Source: Torreya grandis (Eukaryota > Streptophyta > Pinopsida > Cupressales > Taxaceae). From it: a DNA stretch of 64,000 nucleotides. The stretch lies in assembly GCA_037957365.1 (NCBI GenBank), contig JARHVA010000666.1:683501-747500 (forward strand). The letters run 5' to 3'. The notes below the pieces were generated by a model that ran no database searches, was not told the origin of the DNA, and saw only the letters and a list, made by a program, of their open reading frames with translations. The translations under genes were made by a program, and so were the position numbers. Positions 1 through 11,960 of the stretch are shown here, in pieces (the first letter of the stretch is position 1; each line of letters begins with the position of its first letter).

Positions 1-2129
1 GGTTATATAAGGATTCAAGAGATGAAAAAAAGTTTGGAGAGAATATTGAGACTTTTAATGACTCATAATATTCACTTCATTCCTTGAAAAAACTTTTAAT
101 CTCCCCAACTAGGTGATTCAACTCAACCAGTCAAATTTGGCATATTGGACAAGCTAGTGAGGAAGATGGAAAACTTCAAATGAGCTCATTTTAAGATGTC
201 CATGATGATTATATGGAAATTAAGGGTCTTAAAAATTTTCATTAACTCCCTCCCATGAATTTTCATGGGAAACTAAAGATAATTTGGAGGCCAAGTAGGC
301 AAGGTGCATGAAAGCGCAGTTTTCTAAATAGTAGATGATGATTTCTCTTTCCCAAGTAATTCTAGAAGACTAAACCTACAAATAATGCATGGAGAGGCAT
401 ATATAATGTCCATAAAATAAATTAAAATAATCATACCTGGTCTGAATTAGTTATGGGACGTTCAAGTAGAGGCAATCATAAAGGTAGTTTTTATGTGTAA
501 AATAAGGAGTTTTATGCCACTTTTCATGAAGTTTATGCCTTGAATTAACACTTGTCCTTCCAGAACTTTCATGTTTCATCCCATTTCCTTAGAAAATTTC
601 ACAATTAACTACTTACATTATCTTTAAAATTTTCCTTGTGACCCTTGAACTTCTCTCTTCTTCTCTCTCTCATAAGTTCAACTAGCCATTTTGGCATTAT
701 ATTGGATGCTCCACCTGAGTATGGCAAAGCCCTTCTCATTTTTATACATTTTGATCAATAAAATGACTAATTTTTACCTCTTCTATGACTTTTCATAGTT
801 TTTTTTACTTGAATTTTGTATTTTCTTAGTGAAGACTATGGATTCCTTAGCAAGTTGTCACATTATCTCACCTATTTGCAGCTTCTTCTTACAGGGCATG
901 TGATGTTTTCCAATAAAAATAAAAACAATATAAGTGAGTTATTATCTTAATTATTTACATTCAAGGCCTTTTTCTAGTCTTCCTATCTTTGCACATGCAT
1001 CCATAACCTCATAATGTAACATTGATGCAAGAAGACATAGATTGTAGAGTATATTTTTAGTTTGTCCTTTGATTTTAAATGTAATATGCATATGGTTGGA
1101 TTTCATTAGTTAATTTTGTGTATCACCTCCCTCAAATTAATTTGATTTTAGTTATCCTTCTCCCTTTTCACCCACTAAGTTTAGTATTGGTATCAATCCA
1201 AATTGTTACATCAAGGTAGCTAGCCCTATTTAGAGACTCACCTCATTCCTTAGGTTGCCCACAAGCCTGGAGGTGATTCCATTGTGCCACATGAATGAGG
1301 AGAGATTTTCATCTCCTCAAAAGGTAAAAATCCAAGTGACAACAGGTTTAGTGAACAAGTGTAAAGGTTCCTCAGGTTCATGGTGGATATTTCATAGGTG
1401 GCCTTTCATGGGACTTAGGTCTTCAATAACTGTTTCACACATGGCCTCGAGAGTGAGGCACAAGTCCATCCTTGGTGATGAATAAGAGAGTGTTGAGGTC
1501 ATGTTTTCCTTCATTAACTACCATAATATAGTTCCCATGTGTCACTCTTCATAAATATACCAATCCCATGCCCATATACATAAGGTCCCATATAATGCAT
1601 GTACCCATAGGTACTTTGGTAAGTATGTTTCCTCATTTCTCCATATTGTTTCACAAGCTTCAATGTGAGGCTCAGGTTCTTGCACACCACTATAAATAGT
1701 TGTTCCCATAACCTTTTTATTGTAATTAAATCTATGATGTAGGGTATAAGGTACTTGATCCTAGTATAGAAGGTGATCTTTATGGGTACACTACCATCTG
1801 ACAGTGATGGCATCAAAAAGGTGATCTAATGACCTCATTTGGTCATATTTGATGACATATAATTCTTTGAGGCACTGGATAAATTCATGTATCTCTATTT
1901 ATCCTTAGAACCATGGGGATTCATTAATTCTTTCCAATAGTGGTCCTATTAGTGGCCCTCTCATTGCTAAACCCATGAGTCAAAAAAACTTGTGACATTT
2001 AGGAAGCTAGTATAGAAAGTTTTCTCATATTTTGATAGTGATACACATCTTTCCAGTGAGATCATAGTCACCAAGGGCCCAATAGTTACAAGAATTGCTT
2101 GTAGTATCATAAATAGACTAGTTATTTTT
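1..2129. other. Unassigned DNA downstream of element B
   Basis: No protein domain could be named here. On the minus strand, about 1790 down to 1200 stays fairly open in two frames, including a 100-codon stretch at 1514-1816, and looks like old coding or retroelement DNA. The reverse transcriptase that should follow the element B protease at 2130 was looked for and not found. The stretch may hold a spacer or LTR of element B, or a different element. Confidence 0.3.
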
Positions 2130-2640
2130 CCATCAAATAACACCATCTGGTGTGGGATCATGTTATTCATCTCTTCTATAAATGACATTATATAAGTGGT
2201 TTATGTCTTCATCAACATTGATGGGCTCTATATAAGGGGGTCCTTGTGCTTGATCTATAGGTATTACTTTGTGTTGATCAATGTTCTCAAAACTAATATA
2301 ACACTTTTTAATTCTCAAGTCTGCATTGTTCTCATATCACCAAGGCCTTCCTAATAGGGTTGGGTAATCATCAACTTAAACTAACTCCAAAACCTCAAAA
2401 TCCACTTTGAATGGTACTCTACATATGTTGATCATGGAATTTTTTAGGACTCCAATACGGTGAGCATGAGTCTTATTTTCCATGAATAAGACATGAGGTG
2501 AAAGCTATAGTACTAGACTAGACATTTTGTGCCAAGTGTCCTTGGTGAGGACATTGACTTCTACATTGATACCCACTAAAATGTCCCTAATTACCCATCC
2601 ACCAATGGCAGTGTTAACCAATATTTCTCTATCTTACAAG
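2130..2640 (-). pseudogene. Ty3/gypsy retropepsin remnant, element B
   Basis: This is a decayed aspartic protease of a Ty3/gypsy polyprotein, which would process Gag and Pol in the virus-like particle. On the minus strand, the catalytic loop lies near 2565-2580 and reads ILVGINVEVNVL, where families carry D-T/S-G-A, so the catalytic aspartate is lost. The C-terminal flap-side motif LLGRPW lies at about 2340-2365 and is followed by the typical tail YENNADLRIKKCYISFEN. In-frame stops interrupt the reading. The gag of the same element lies upstream at 3150-4640 in the same orientation. No RT or integrase follows, so the element is truncated or broken. Family assignment is firm; exact ends are not. 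Confidence 0.75.
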
Positions 2641-3149
2641 GGAGTAGAAGAACTAGGAGTGTCTTATTATTGAGCATGATTTAAGTAGTGATCCTAACTT
2701 TATCAAATGATTTGATGGTGAGATTTATTTGGTAGTTGGGTTTGAATCTTAATCTAAGATCTGAGTTGTGGGACAATATCTGCATCTAGCACCCACTTAC
2801 ATAGTTCGTATAAGTCATCTTGCACCATAGGTCAAAGTTTAACTTCCCTTTAAATAGTATCATGTTGTGTTACGTCCTTATCTTTGAGGAACTTAATCTC
2901 ACCCTAAAGTTATCATACGAGTGCCATCATATCTTGGAGGACATCCTTTTATTGTTGAAGATCAGGGTGCTTTTTAGCTCATGTTTCTTCTCATTGTACA
3001 TTCTCAATCAGATTAGCTATCAATTGGGTATATCACCCACTACAAGTGGTATGTTCACTTATTTAAATATAGGTATGGTTTCTAATGCAATCCATTTTGT
3101 TTTATTAATTTGAATCATATTGGTACCCTTTTCATTTTTCTCCTTAGTG

Positions 3150-4640
3150 ATAGCTGCATATAAATTATGACATTTTTCTAATTGATGGTCCTATTTGTAG
3201 AAAGTACATGTTGGGTACTCTAGGAAATCCCTTTAATAGTGGTCTAGAGATCCACATTTGTAATATGTTTTGGGTGGGAACTGACCACATCCTCATCATA
3301 ATCCTCTCCCTCATCCTCGGTATCTCCCATTGTCTTGATTTTTTTTAACAAAATTTTGGTGTGTGCCATGTTCTCGAGCTTCATGGATATCACTGATCAA
3401 ATGGTAGTCATTAGTGTCATGAGTATAGACATCACAAATTTTACAATACTTAGACACCTTAGTATGCATAGCCCATTAAAAAAGAGGATAAGAATGGAAA
3501 TCATTTTCCTTATGGTAGATTTCACATGTTTGTTTAAGTACCACATGGATGTTAGTATGTAGGCATTTGCTCATTATATGTCCTTTAGTTTCATAGTTTG
3601 TACACCAGTCACCATTTGCATGTCTCATGCACATTTTTTGCTATTAACTTCTTAAGTTGTGATACCATTGAGTCTATTTATGCCTTCATAAATGGACTAA
3701 TCTCAGTATTAATGCTTTTAACCACTTTAATGTGGAGATTAGCTTCTAAGGCCTCGCACAGGCTAGTGAAGGTCCACTATGACAAGATTCATTAGAAGGT
3801 AGTAATAGTCCCCCCATAAACCACTTTGCATGCTAGGTAGCATTGATTTCAAAGGATATTTTAGACAACAAGGTTTTAAACCTTGCATCATACTCATGTA
3901 TGATCTTTATAAGTCTTTGATTTATCTCCTTTAACATTGTTATACTTTATTGCTCAAATTTAAGAATATCAAACTCTTGGAAGAAGGTTGTTTTGAGCTG
4001 ATCAAAATCAACCATCATTTGTTGAGGGTTGAACTTCTAGTACCACTTATGCATGAACTCTAAGATCATAGTGGAAAAATATGTGGCCTTACATTTAGAA
4101 GATGTGATGCCTCATACCCTTCAAATTAGTTCACAGTTATGGACATGCTTAGTTGCATTCTTCACCCTTGATATTTAGATAAATGTAATGTCATCTTGTA
4201 GTACACCATAGTTGGTTGAGGTGTTTGGGATGGTGGTTTTTGGGAACCTCCAACCTTGGTTCCATGAGGAGGGAGTCCACTTCCTCCCATACCACCACCT
4301 AGTCCTCCTCCAGTACCTTTAGTAGTAGTGCCCATGGTATGGGGTGTGATATCTAGATGGTTAACTAGGTTTGGGCCTATATTCTATCCTTGAAGACTAG
4401 TTTCACCATGCATCCTAATTTGTGACATATAATTCCCTTAAAGAGGGAAATATAGTTTTAAATATAAATGAGCCTCAAATGGCTCAACTTCAGTATCCCT
4501 TATTGGTTCAGTTTCTAACTCTAAACTATTTGTATCCCAATTTTGAATGTGTACTCCATTTGACTCAAAGGCATGAGTGTGCATGATGTTGGTGGATTTA
4601 GGTTGGTTTAGACTTGGTTCCTCAGTTACTGCCATTCAGC
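3150..4640 (-). pseudogene. Ty3/gypsy gag with CCHC zinc knuckle, element B
   Basis: This is a decayed Gag, the structural particle protein of an LTR retrotransposon. Reading the minus strand, an open N-terminal part (4635-4438) is followed by the retrotransposon gag core near 4060-3840, with motifs FMHKWY, FFQEFDILKFEQ and YDARFKTLLSKISFE. The nucleocapsid end near 3310-3170 has YYKCGSLDHY followed by the residues of a CX2CX4HX4C knuckle, and a second C/H cluster EKCHNLYA. The last cysteine of the first knuckle appears mutated to Phe. Stops and frameshifts are spread throughout. It sits directly upstream of the protease remnant at 2130-2640, matching gag-pro order. The short open frames on the opposite strand in this interval are shadows. 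Confidence 0.75.
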
Positions 4641-6640
4641 TTGTTTCTCTTTTGTAAGATAGAAGTGGCATAGAACATGGTTCAAAAGTGATGGAGTCCT
4701 CATGTGTTTTTGCTTCCCTATGGCTCCTAATAGTACTCCTTAAGTTGTCTCAATCTCTTCCTACACTACTAACTCCCATGATTATTTACTAGGCTTCATC
4801 ATAATTTTATTTTCATAGTGCACACTAGTTGGCTACCATTGTAAATCTAGTCTTCTATCAACCCCTATTCTCCCCTTCCAAATGTGTGGATCATGCACAA
4901 TAGGATTGAGCCTTCCATTAGTATAGTTTCCAATCCAAGATCAAAAAATATATTTTTACTTCAAATGAAAAAAGCCTAAGATAGTGACCCCATGGTTCTT
5001 GATTAAATTGGAACTTGGCCTCTTCAGGACATGAGTAGGTACTGATAGAATAATCTAAGGTATAGATGTTTAAAACTCCTTTCCACCAAAAATTGAATGC
5101 TCACATCCATGGAACTCCAAGTCATGCTAAAACCTTTTTCCATTCTAACATCTAAGATTCCTTGATTCTCCTTGAGCATATGTTATTATCCAAGCATGTA
5201 AAAGAATTGAGAGATCTAAAAAGAAGGTTGCATACAAGGGGCTATAGAGATTATACTCCACCCATTGTCATGCAGAGATTCTTGGCTCAAGATATAGAAC
5301 TAAAAACTTATATTCAATACGGATAACCCATTCTTCTATATTTTCTAGTGTAATATGCTTAAAAATTTTCCTATGACTTTGCTTCAAATGCTTCATGTCC
5401 TAGAAATAGAACTAAAATGTTGGGATATTTTAGTTGATTCTAGCTTTGGTGTTGAAGTCTATCCCAATGAGATAGTGCATTGGCCCTATCATGTGAGATT
5501 TAAGTCTTGCACACTCACCTAAAGTCTTGCACACTCACCTAAAGCACATAGAAAAAGACCAATTCCTAAATGTTTTATAACACAATATTATATGTTTGTT
5601 CATTTCTTCCTCTTTATGTAATTTCAAAAAAGGATTATATAACAGCATAAATATACTACGTTGATCCTTCTAGTTCCATATATGAGTATTATTATTACTA
5701 CGTAGATCATCATTATTATCTAGCATTAGTTACTTAGAAAAGAAAAATATACCAATAAAAAGAGACTAAGGAATAACTCATATCTAGGTCTAGCACTTGG
5801 TGTATTCCATCCTTTAAGGCATAACTTGGAAAAATCTAATATATCATATTAGATTCTTAATGAATCAAAATGTAAATATTCATCATCTATTCTCCAAAAT
5901 ATCATCATCATAATAGATTATAATGGGGGTATTTATGCTTGTTTTTCCCTGGCCAAGTGTTACAATCATTAATGGTATGAGCAAATGGTGTAGTGACTCT
6001 CAATAGACTAAGATTTGTGGCACTTATAATAAGTTCTTCCTAAATACTTGGGTCCCTACACCCCATATATCCTCACTCTATGTTATAAATGGGTGGCCAT
6101 GTGTTCCTTTCCTTGTAGGCTAGTGTAAAACCTCTGATCAATAAGGTTAAAGTGTCCTATATGAATCATTCTCCTAACTGCTCTTGCTTCCCACAGGTTC
6201 CCCTAGTCTTCCACTTTTGTTTCAAGTCCAATGTTCTCAATTTATCCATGATTTGTTCTCCTTTGACTGGGTCCTCTTGCACTATTCCCTTCTATGCCAT
6301 TATCCTCTCATGTCATTTTCCTCTTGTGCCCAATAGGTCCCACACCACAGTGCTCTTATGCCTAGTAGTCATGTGTCATGGTCTTCTCATACCATGGTCC
6401 TTTTTCACTATATTGATTTCACACCAAATTAGGAAAACACTTGGTCAAACTTATACAACCAAAAAACCATGAAATAATGCTTCAAAAATTGTCTATTGAC
6501 AGGAAAAATTAGGTCATTACCTTGAATGTCCTTCAAAAAAAATGCATTATTACCTAGGATTTTAGATATTTGGTATCAGATAATCCATAAAGGAGTGAAC
6601 TTATCATACTAACTTTTCTTTTCATGTGCCTTATCCCATA
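4641..6640. other. Unassigned DNA between elements B and A
   Basis: No domain was recognised on either strand. The position between the gag end of B and the integrase end of A means it should contain the LTRs or flanks of one or both. I could not match two copies of an LTR by eye. It contains the short tandem duplication at 5501-5540 and a 106-codon open frame on the plus strand (6152-6472) without recognisable content. Confidence 0.3.
5501..5540. repeat. 20-bp tandem duplication
   Basis: The unit (t/a)aagtcttgcacactcacct occurs twice in perfect tandem at 5501-5520 and 5521-5540, differing only in the first base. The identity shows a recent slippage-type duplication compared with the heavily decayed surroundings. 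Confidence 0.9.
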
Positions 6641-7720
6641 AAATCACTAGGTCTAAAATTATAAAAGCTTAGATTTTAGATCTCTTGTCAAACCAACTTT
6701 TGACAATGTCTTGTTTGTTGAAGCTATGCAGTGCTTCATTTTGTGCATCTTCCATCTAGACTATGTTGATTAGTATAGACTTTATCCTCTCATCTTATCC
6801 AATGTATTATTGTATAAACTAGTGCATTGGTATTTTATGAGTGATAGGAAAACTAGTTGTTTTCCATACACTAGTAGGAAAGGTGAGGCTTTGAGGGTTT
6901 GCTTGTGTCCCATTCTATCTACCCATAATTCATACTTCAGCAATAGATGTCATTATCTTGGTTTATCTTTTGATGATTTCTTGATGGCATCCATTATATT
7001 ATTGTTAGTGGAATCATCTACTCCATTCCCTTAGGGATAATAATTTGATGAAAAACTGATGATAATCTGATTATTATTGGCCCACTCAGTAAACTTGGTA
7101 GATTGGAAGGTCATACTATTGTTATAAACCAATAAAATTGGTGTGCCAAACCTAGTTAGTATGTTCTCTTACATAAATTTAATCACATCGTATTCTCTAT
7201 AATTCTTTATGGCCACTGCCTCTATCCATATGGTAAAATAATTAGTAACTACTAGGATAAACTTATGCCCTGCTAAATAATTTGGGTAGATCATCCCAAT
7301 AAAGTCATGATCTCATTGAGAAAAAAGCCTTCCCTTAATGACTAGTTGTAAATGTATGGTAGTATGTAATTTATTTTTTCCAAATACCTAAATTTCATGA
7401 CATGTCTTAGCATTATTATGGGAATCTTTGAAAACTATAAGTTAGTAGTATCCTAATATTAATATTTTATATGTTGTTGCATTGTTTAAGGGATTCCCAC
7501 TACCTATCCTCTAATGTAAGTTATCAAATATATTTTCAACCTCCTCTTTCAAGACACACCTTAAATATATGCCTTCATAATTATTCTAGTATAAAATTCC
7601 CCTTTTAATCATATAATCAGCTAATTTGAGCCTAAGGGCTTGCTTTTGTTCCCTATTTAGTTCAATGGGACATGTAGCTTTGAGTAAGTAGGGGATGATG
7701 TGGGCATACCATTCACCACC
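6640..7720 (-). pseudogene. Ty3/gypsy integrase remnant, element A
   Basis: This is a decayed integrase, which inserts retrotransposon cDNA into the genome. On the minus strand, the N-terminal zinc-binding part (about 7700-7450) carries WYAHIIPYLL, CPIELNREQKQALRLKLADY, LRCVLKEEVENIFDNLH and YKILILGYY. The catalytic core follows (about 7330-7060) with HDFIGMIYP, HKFILVVTNYFTIWIEAV, FGTPILLVYNNSMTFQS and SSNYYP. Two core aspartates are changed: TNYF replaces TDYF, and YNNSMTF replaces the usual DN. The C-terminal part (about 7030-6780) retains SPFLLVYGKQ and LYNNTLDKMRG. Stops are present in all parts. It is the last domain of element A in the order PR, RNase H, RT-RNase H, INT. Confidence 0.85.
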
Positions 7721-7799
7721 ATCTAATTACATCTCATTGATCTATTTAATGTAAATGCATGGGCTAGTCCTTGTCATGAGATTAATGATTCCCTAGCCT

Positions 7800-9060
7800 T
7801 GCACCATCTTGGATAGTCTAATTATAAGATCAAAATCCTATATTTTTTCTATGCACTTTTTTCTTCTTTCACCCAATTAATTTTGGTCAAGTGTGAGCTT
7901 AACAATTGGATTTTTAAAAATGACATACTTCTTGTTCCTCAAAATTTAATACTTGAACTTATTCATAGCTTTGATTAATGCATATATTTGTTTATCTATC
8001 ATTGAATGCATCAACTTTACATATTTTAGGTTAGTGCTCATTAAAATGATTGGATGTTCATTATCATCTACCTTTTGTGTGATTAATGTTGCTACAATAT
8101 GTTATGAAAAAATGAATAAAGGACAAAATCCTTGGTAAATTTTGGGCTAATTAGAATTGGGGTTTGAGCCATGGTAGTTTTAATATCCTAGAAATCCTTC
8201 TTATATTTAGTTTTCCATTCTATTTTAGCATCTTGATTCAACATGGTATTCAGTGGCTTGACAATCTCTACAAATCCATAAATAAATTTCCTCACAAAGT
8301 TTATCCTACCAAAGAAAGATTTCAATTTTTTCTTGTTATTAAGAGGTGTTAACTTCAAAATTGCTTGGATTCATTCCAAGTCAATGGAAATCCCATATTT
8401 GATAATGACATGACCTAATATCTTCCTTTCAGTAACTCCAAAGATATTCTTCTTTGGATTGAGTGAAACTCTATATATTCTACATTTGTCAAATGCATTT
8501 TATAGATGATCCATAGGATAAGTTATATCATTTAAAAATACTATGAGGTCATCCTTGTAGATGATGATACACTCACCAATAAGTCCTTGAAAGGTGAATT
8601 CCATATCTCTCTAGTTGGTTGATCCTACATTAATTAGGCAAAATGGCATCCTTTTATATGTAAAAGTCCCCCACTTGGTGGTAAAGGTAGTCTTCATTCT
8701 ATACTCTACTTCTACTAACACTTGATTATAGCCTAAGAATCTATTCAAAAAGCACATCATCTCAAATCCACTAACAACATGAATCACCTTATCCAAGGAG
8801 GTCAAAGGAAAGTTATCCTTTTATGATGCTTTATTAAGATTTCTAAAGTTGACACATGACTTGATTTCTCCATTTTTATTCCTAATAAGAACTAGGTTAG
8901 CTACCTAAGTGGAATGTTTGATTACAAAGATAATCTTAGCATCCAATAATGTATACACTTATATATGAATGAGGGGATCTAAAATTTGATTTACTATCCT
9001 ATGTCACTGCATGAAGGGCTTGTGTTTTGGCTTCAATGAGATATTATGCATGATGATCCT
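7800..9060 (-). pseudogene. Ty3/gypsy reverse transcriptase and RNase H, element A
   Basis: This is a decayed reverse transcriptase plus the RNase H that normally follows it. On the minus strand RT begins near 9000, with motifs VANLVLIRNKNGEIKSCVNF, DNFPLTSLDKVIHVVSG, FLNRFLGYNQVLVEVEYRMK, TTFTTKWGTFTYKRMPF and QGLIGE. The catalytic box reads YKDDLIVF near 8545, where Ty3/gypsy normally has YLDD. The connection follows with LNPKKNIFGV, KILGHVI and RINFVRKFIYGFVEIVKP. The RNase H-like part at about 8110-7860 keeps HPIILMSTNLKY, MIDKQIYALIKAM and LTLDQN. The best-preserved open stretch, 64 codons at 8611-8805, lies within RT. A further RNase H lies upstream at 9520-9915. Confidence 0.85.
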
Positions 9061-9519
9061 AAGGTCAAAGACCTTGAGATCTTCATATGTCCAAGATATC
9101 ACATATTTGTATTATATCAGTAGACCCTTCAAGTTTTGTTTCTCAGTTTTAGTTCAACTTGGGCCAATGTTTACATACTAGGGATGTTGGTCTATTCCCA
9201 AGTTCTCCTTAACAAAATCAGATCATTGGCTTTAGATTGTTTTAGCTTCTAAGCTTGTGGATATGTATTTAAATCTCACTCTAGTGAGACCATCCCCATA
9301 GGAATGTGATTATCTTTCAAATATAGGATGCCATTTTCTCTTAAGTATTTATATTCATAGGTTCAACATCCTTTTTATCTATTATTTAAGATTTGAAAGG
9401 TCTAGAATTATTCATGAATTGTATGATGTACTGGTCATCATCAAATACCGAATGTTCTCCACATTGTCTAGGACAAAGGGACAAGGAACTAGTTCCATTT
9501 ATATTTGTTCATATTGGAT

Positions 9520-9915
9520 TATTAGAGTGGTGTCAAGTTGGTAGATGAAGCTTTTAATGAATCTATTATCTGGTTTTCTTCTCTTAAGACAACTCTAATG
9601 TCGAATGATTTGAAGGATTCGATCAAGTCCCATGCTCTATGTTTATATTTTTCAAGTAAGTTTGCACTTTTATTTATTTTTGATCTAGTTGAAAACTAGA
9701 TTTGAAACATAAAATATATACAACTACTTGACATTATGTCTCAATGTAAATTGTAACCCTGAGATCAAAGCCTCACACAACCTAATTATTAGTGGAATTT
9801 AATTGTAGCTTATATATAGCCAAATATTACTTCCCATTTAGGTTGATCAAAGTTATACCAACACTAGAAAATTAATTTGATCTAGCTCCATAAAAATGGA
9901 AAGTCCATAACTATG
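9520..9915 (-). pseudogene. Additional RNase H upstream of RT, element A
   Basis: A second RNase H lies between protease and RT. On the minus strand it opens near 9912 with WTFHFYGARS, corresponding to the usual FDGA/S start with the first catalytic Asp changed to Tyr. Middle parts are badly decayed (LQLNSTNN remains). The C-terminal part is clear: LLEKYKHRAWDLIESFKSFD followed by VLREENQIIDSLKASS, matching the plant-type RNase H end in which a conserved Asp sits in the final helix. Element C at 39655-40040 has the same domain in the same place. This extra domain is typical of the Tat group; its position here is discussed in the findings. Confidence 0.75.
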
Positions 9916-10039
9916 AATTAACTTCAAATTCTTGTTCATGAAGATCATTATTTATAGTGAACACATATACACTTGCATGTGAGGATGCAAAATCAAATTT
10001 CTTGTTCTTGGAATTATACTCTATGATCAGATGTCTCAT

Positions 10040-10445
10040 CTTTCATTATCAGTCTACTTAGACCTGATTAAATACCCCTTTCCAAGGTATCCACTTATAT
10101 GATCAGTCTATTTTCATGTACCCATTCAATTTTTTCAACCAATCCTTGCTTAATAACAAGCCATAGGCTTTAGGACTATCAACGACTAGAATGTCCATGT
10201 ATTATTGTACATGTGGCTCTAATGCAAGCTAAATATATACATTTATTACTTCCTCAATGCATGTTATATAAGACTTGTTTATTTTTAGGACCATTCTTTT
10301 GTAATTATCTTGGGTCAAACCTAACTTCTTACATATAGCTGTGGGAATCACATTGGTTGAAGCACCTAAGTCAACCTAACAATTATACACATTCTTACCA
10401 AACATTCTGATAGTTAATAGAAAAGGTGGTGTCTTTGTAAACAAC
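10040..10445 (-). pseudogene. Ty3/gypsy retropepsin, element A
   Basis: This is a decayed aspartic protease. On the minus strand it reads TPPFLLTIRMFGKNVYNC, a stop, then VDLGASTNVIPTAICKKLGL near 10380-10310. The catalytic loop is D-L-G-A, so the Asp itself is kept but the usual Ser/Thr at the next position is changed. Further on comes SPKAYGLLLSKDWLKKLNGY with a WIPWKG motif near 10060. This matches the C-terminal half of retropepsins in this lineage. It lies upstream of the additional RNase H and downstream of gag. Confidence 0.8.
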
Positions 10446-11399
10446 CACATTGGTATGAGTATATTTTTATTTTTTAGTGGATGATCTTTTATTCAAGTGT
10501 TTGAGAAATAAATCTCTTTGTTTAGTAATCTGAGCTAGCTTGTAAAGATTGGTATTTACTCTGATCAAGTTTATATCTTTGACTATATTGTACCCTCCTT
10601 TTCTCTATGGTTATACACTTTATAGATAATCATTCCCTTTTAGAGGGGGTAGATTATTATTTACCATAGGGTCTAGAGGAGGAGTATCACTATTGTTTAG
10701 AGGCATTGAAGTGGTGGCATGTTACTTATTCCTCAAGTTGTAATTATTCCTCTAGAATTACTAAAAGGCATGGATTTCATCTATATTATATTCAAGTTCA
10801 TTCTCAAGTCATATGTTTTAAATACCATTATTGTGTTGTAAGGACATATATCTATGGAAGAAGATGGATCTGATTAAGCTATAAATATTTCTTATCTATC
10901 AATTTTCTTCTTAAAGATTTCAAAGGTGGTACAAAACTCTATATAATATAGCTCACCATGTTGTGTTGTAGACTTGACACCAATTAGAAAGTGTTAATTC
11001 CACGATGTTTATCTCAAGTCTTTTGTTAGGTGGATGTTGTTATGTGTTATTTCCAGACCTATTGAAAGGCATGTTATATATCTTATATGCAAAGTTTTGA
11101 TTGGTATTATGCCCCATGGTGTTTCCCATTTGCTTCTACATTATTAAGAATTCATTACTTAGTTTCTACTTGATTATTTGGATAGTATCCAATTCTAATT
11201 TTATAGAATTAGAAGCAATGACTTATGTAGTAATAGCATTAACTAGTATTAAATATTGACTTTGATTTTGTTGATTAGATGTAGACATAGGATTGTTTAG
11301 GAAACTAATATGTTGGTTAGGTGGATCATGAGCTAAAGGTAATTGGGTGTACACCTGGTTCTGATTTTGAACCACAATTTTTTGACTAACATTTAGAAT
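10446..11399 (-). other. Probable gag-protease linker of element A
   Basis: The interval lies between the gag core and the protease of element A and should contain the C-terminal part of Gag. No zinc knuckle or other motif was recognised in the frames I read. Some Asn/Gln-rich stretches occur on the minus strand. Confidence 0.35.
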
Positions 11400-11960
11400 G
11401 GGGTTGAGGGCTAGGAATTTAGGACTAATATTAGGTGGGGCTAGAGCTTGAAACTAGGGTTTTAACATAGGCTAGTGGAAGTGTGGTAATATTAGTTGAT
11501 ATGTAGAGGAAAATAATCATCATAGAATATAGAGCATTTTTATACATTTCAAGGGTTAATGCTTTATTGGGTTTATAGGTAGTGAACTCAACTATACATC
11601 TTTTGGAATATTGCATTAAAGGATCTTATTGGCTCATTGGATTCTCTCCTCATGTTTTTAAAGTGATAGTATACAACACTTGGGCTAGTGACCTATCCAA
11701 ACTATGCCAAAAAGTGTTTTAACATTGATTCCAAGATGTAATTGATTTTTTTGGAATATTAAGGAACTAGTCATAAACAACATATTATAAGGTAAAATGG
11801 AAGATTTTGCATGCCATAAAGTGGTCTTGAAATCCTTTGTGTTATTCAAAAATAGTACCACCTAATGAAGAGAAGGAATATATATTTTAGGGTTTCTAGG
11901 CAAATTATGTATGTCTCTAGGGATAGTAATGGTAGAGCTAGCTAAACAAAATAGGGCCAT
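11400..11960 (-). pseudogene. Ty3/gypsy gag core, element A
   Basis: This is a decayed Gag capsid core. On the minus strand, from about 11870 down, it reads HFMACKIFHFTL, then TSWNQC, HSLDRSLAQVLYTITLKT and a well-preserved stretch, FTTYKPNKALTLEMYKNAL, at 11590-11530. This is followed by FLYISTNITTLPLAYVKTL. The pattern of a Trp-containing core followed by Y(K)PNxALxLEMYxNAL is that of retrotransposon gag proteins in this lineage. Several stops and at least two frame changes are present. It lies in gag position relative to the protease at 10040-10445. The long unidentified coding remnant begins about 1.2 kb upstream. Confidence 0.65.

Noticed and set aside
1514..1816. 100-codon minus-strand open frame
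   Set aside because: A second frame in the same interval looks equally open and neither gives a recognisable domain; left as unassigned DNA.
6152..6472. 106-codon plus-strand open frame
   Set aside because: Rich in Cys, Ser, His and Phe without a pattern; composition explains it and no start context or neighbour supports a gene.
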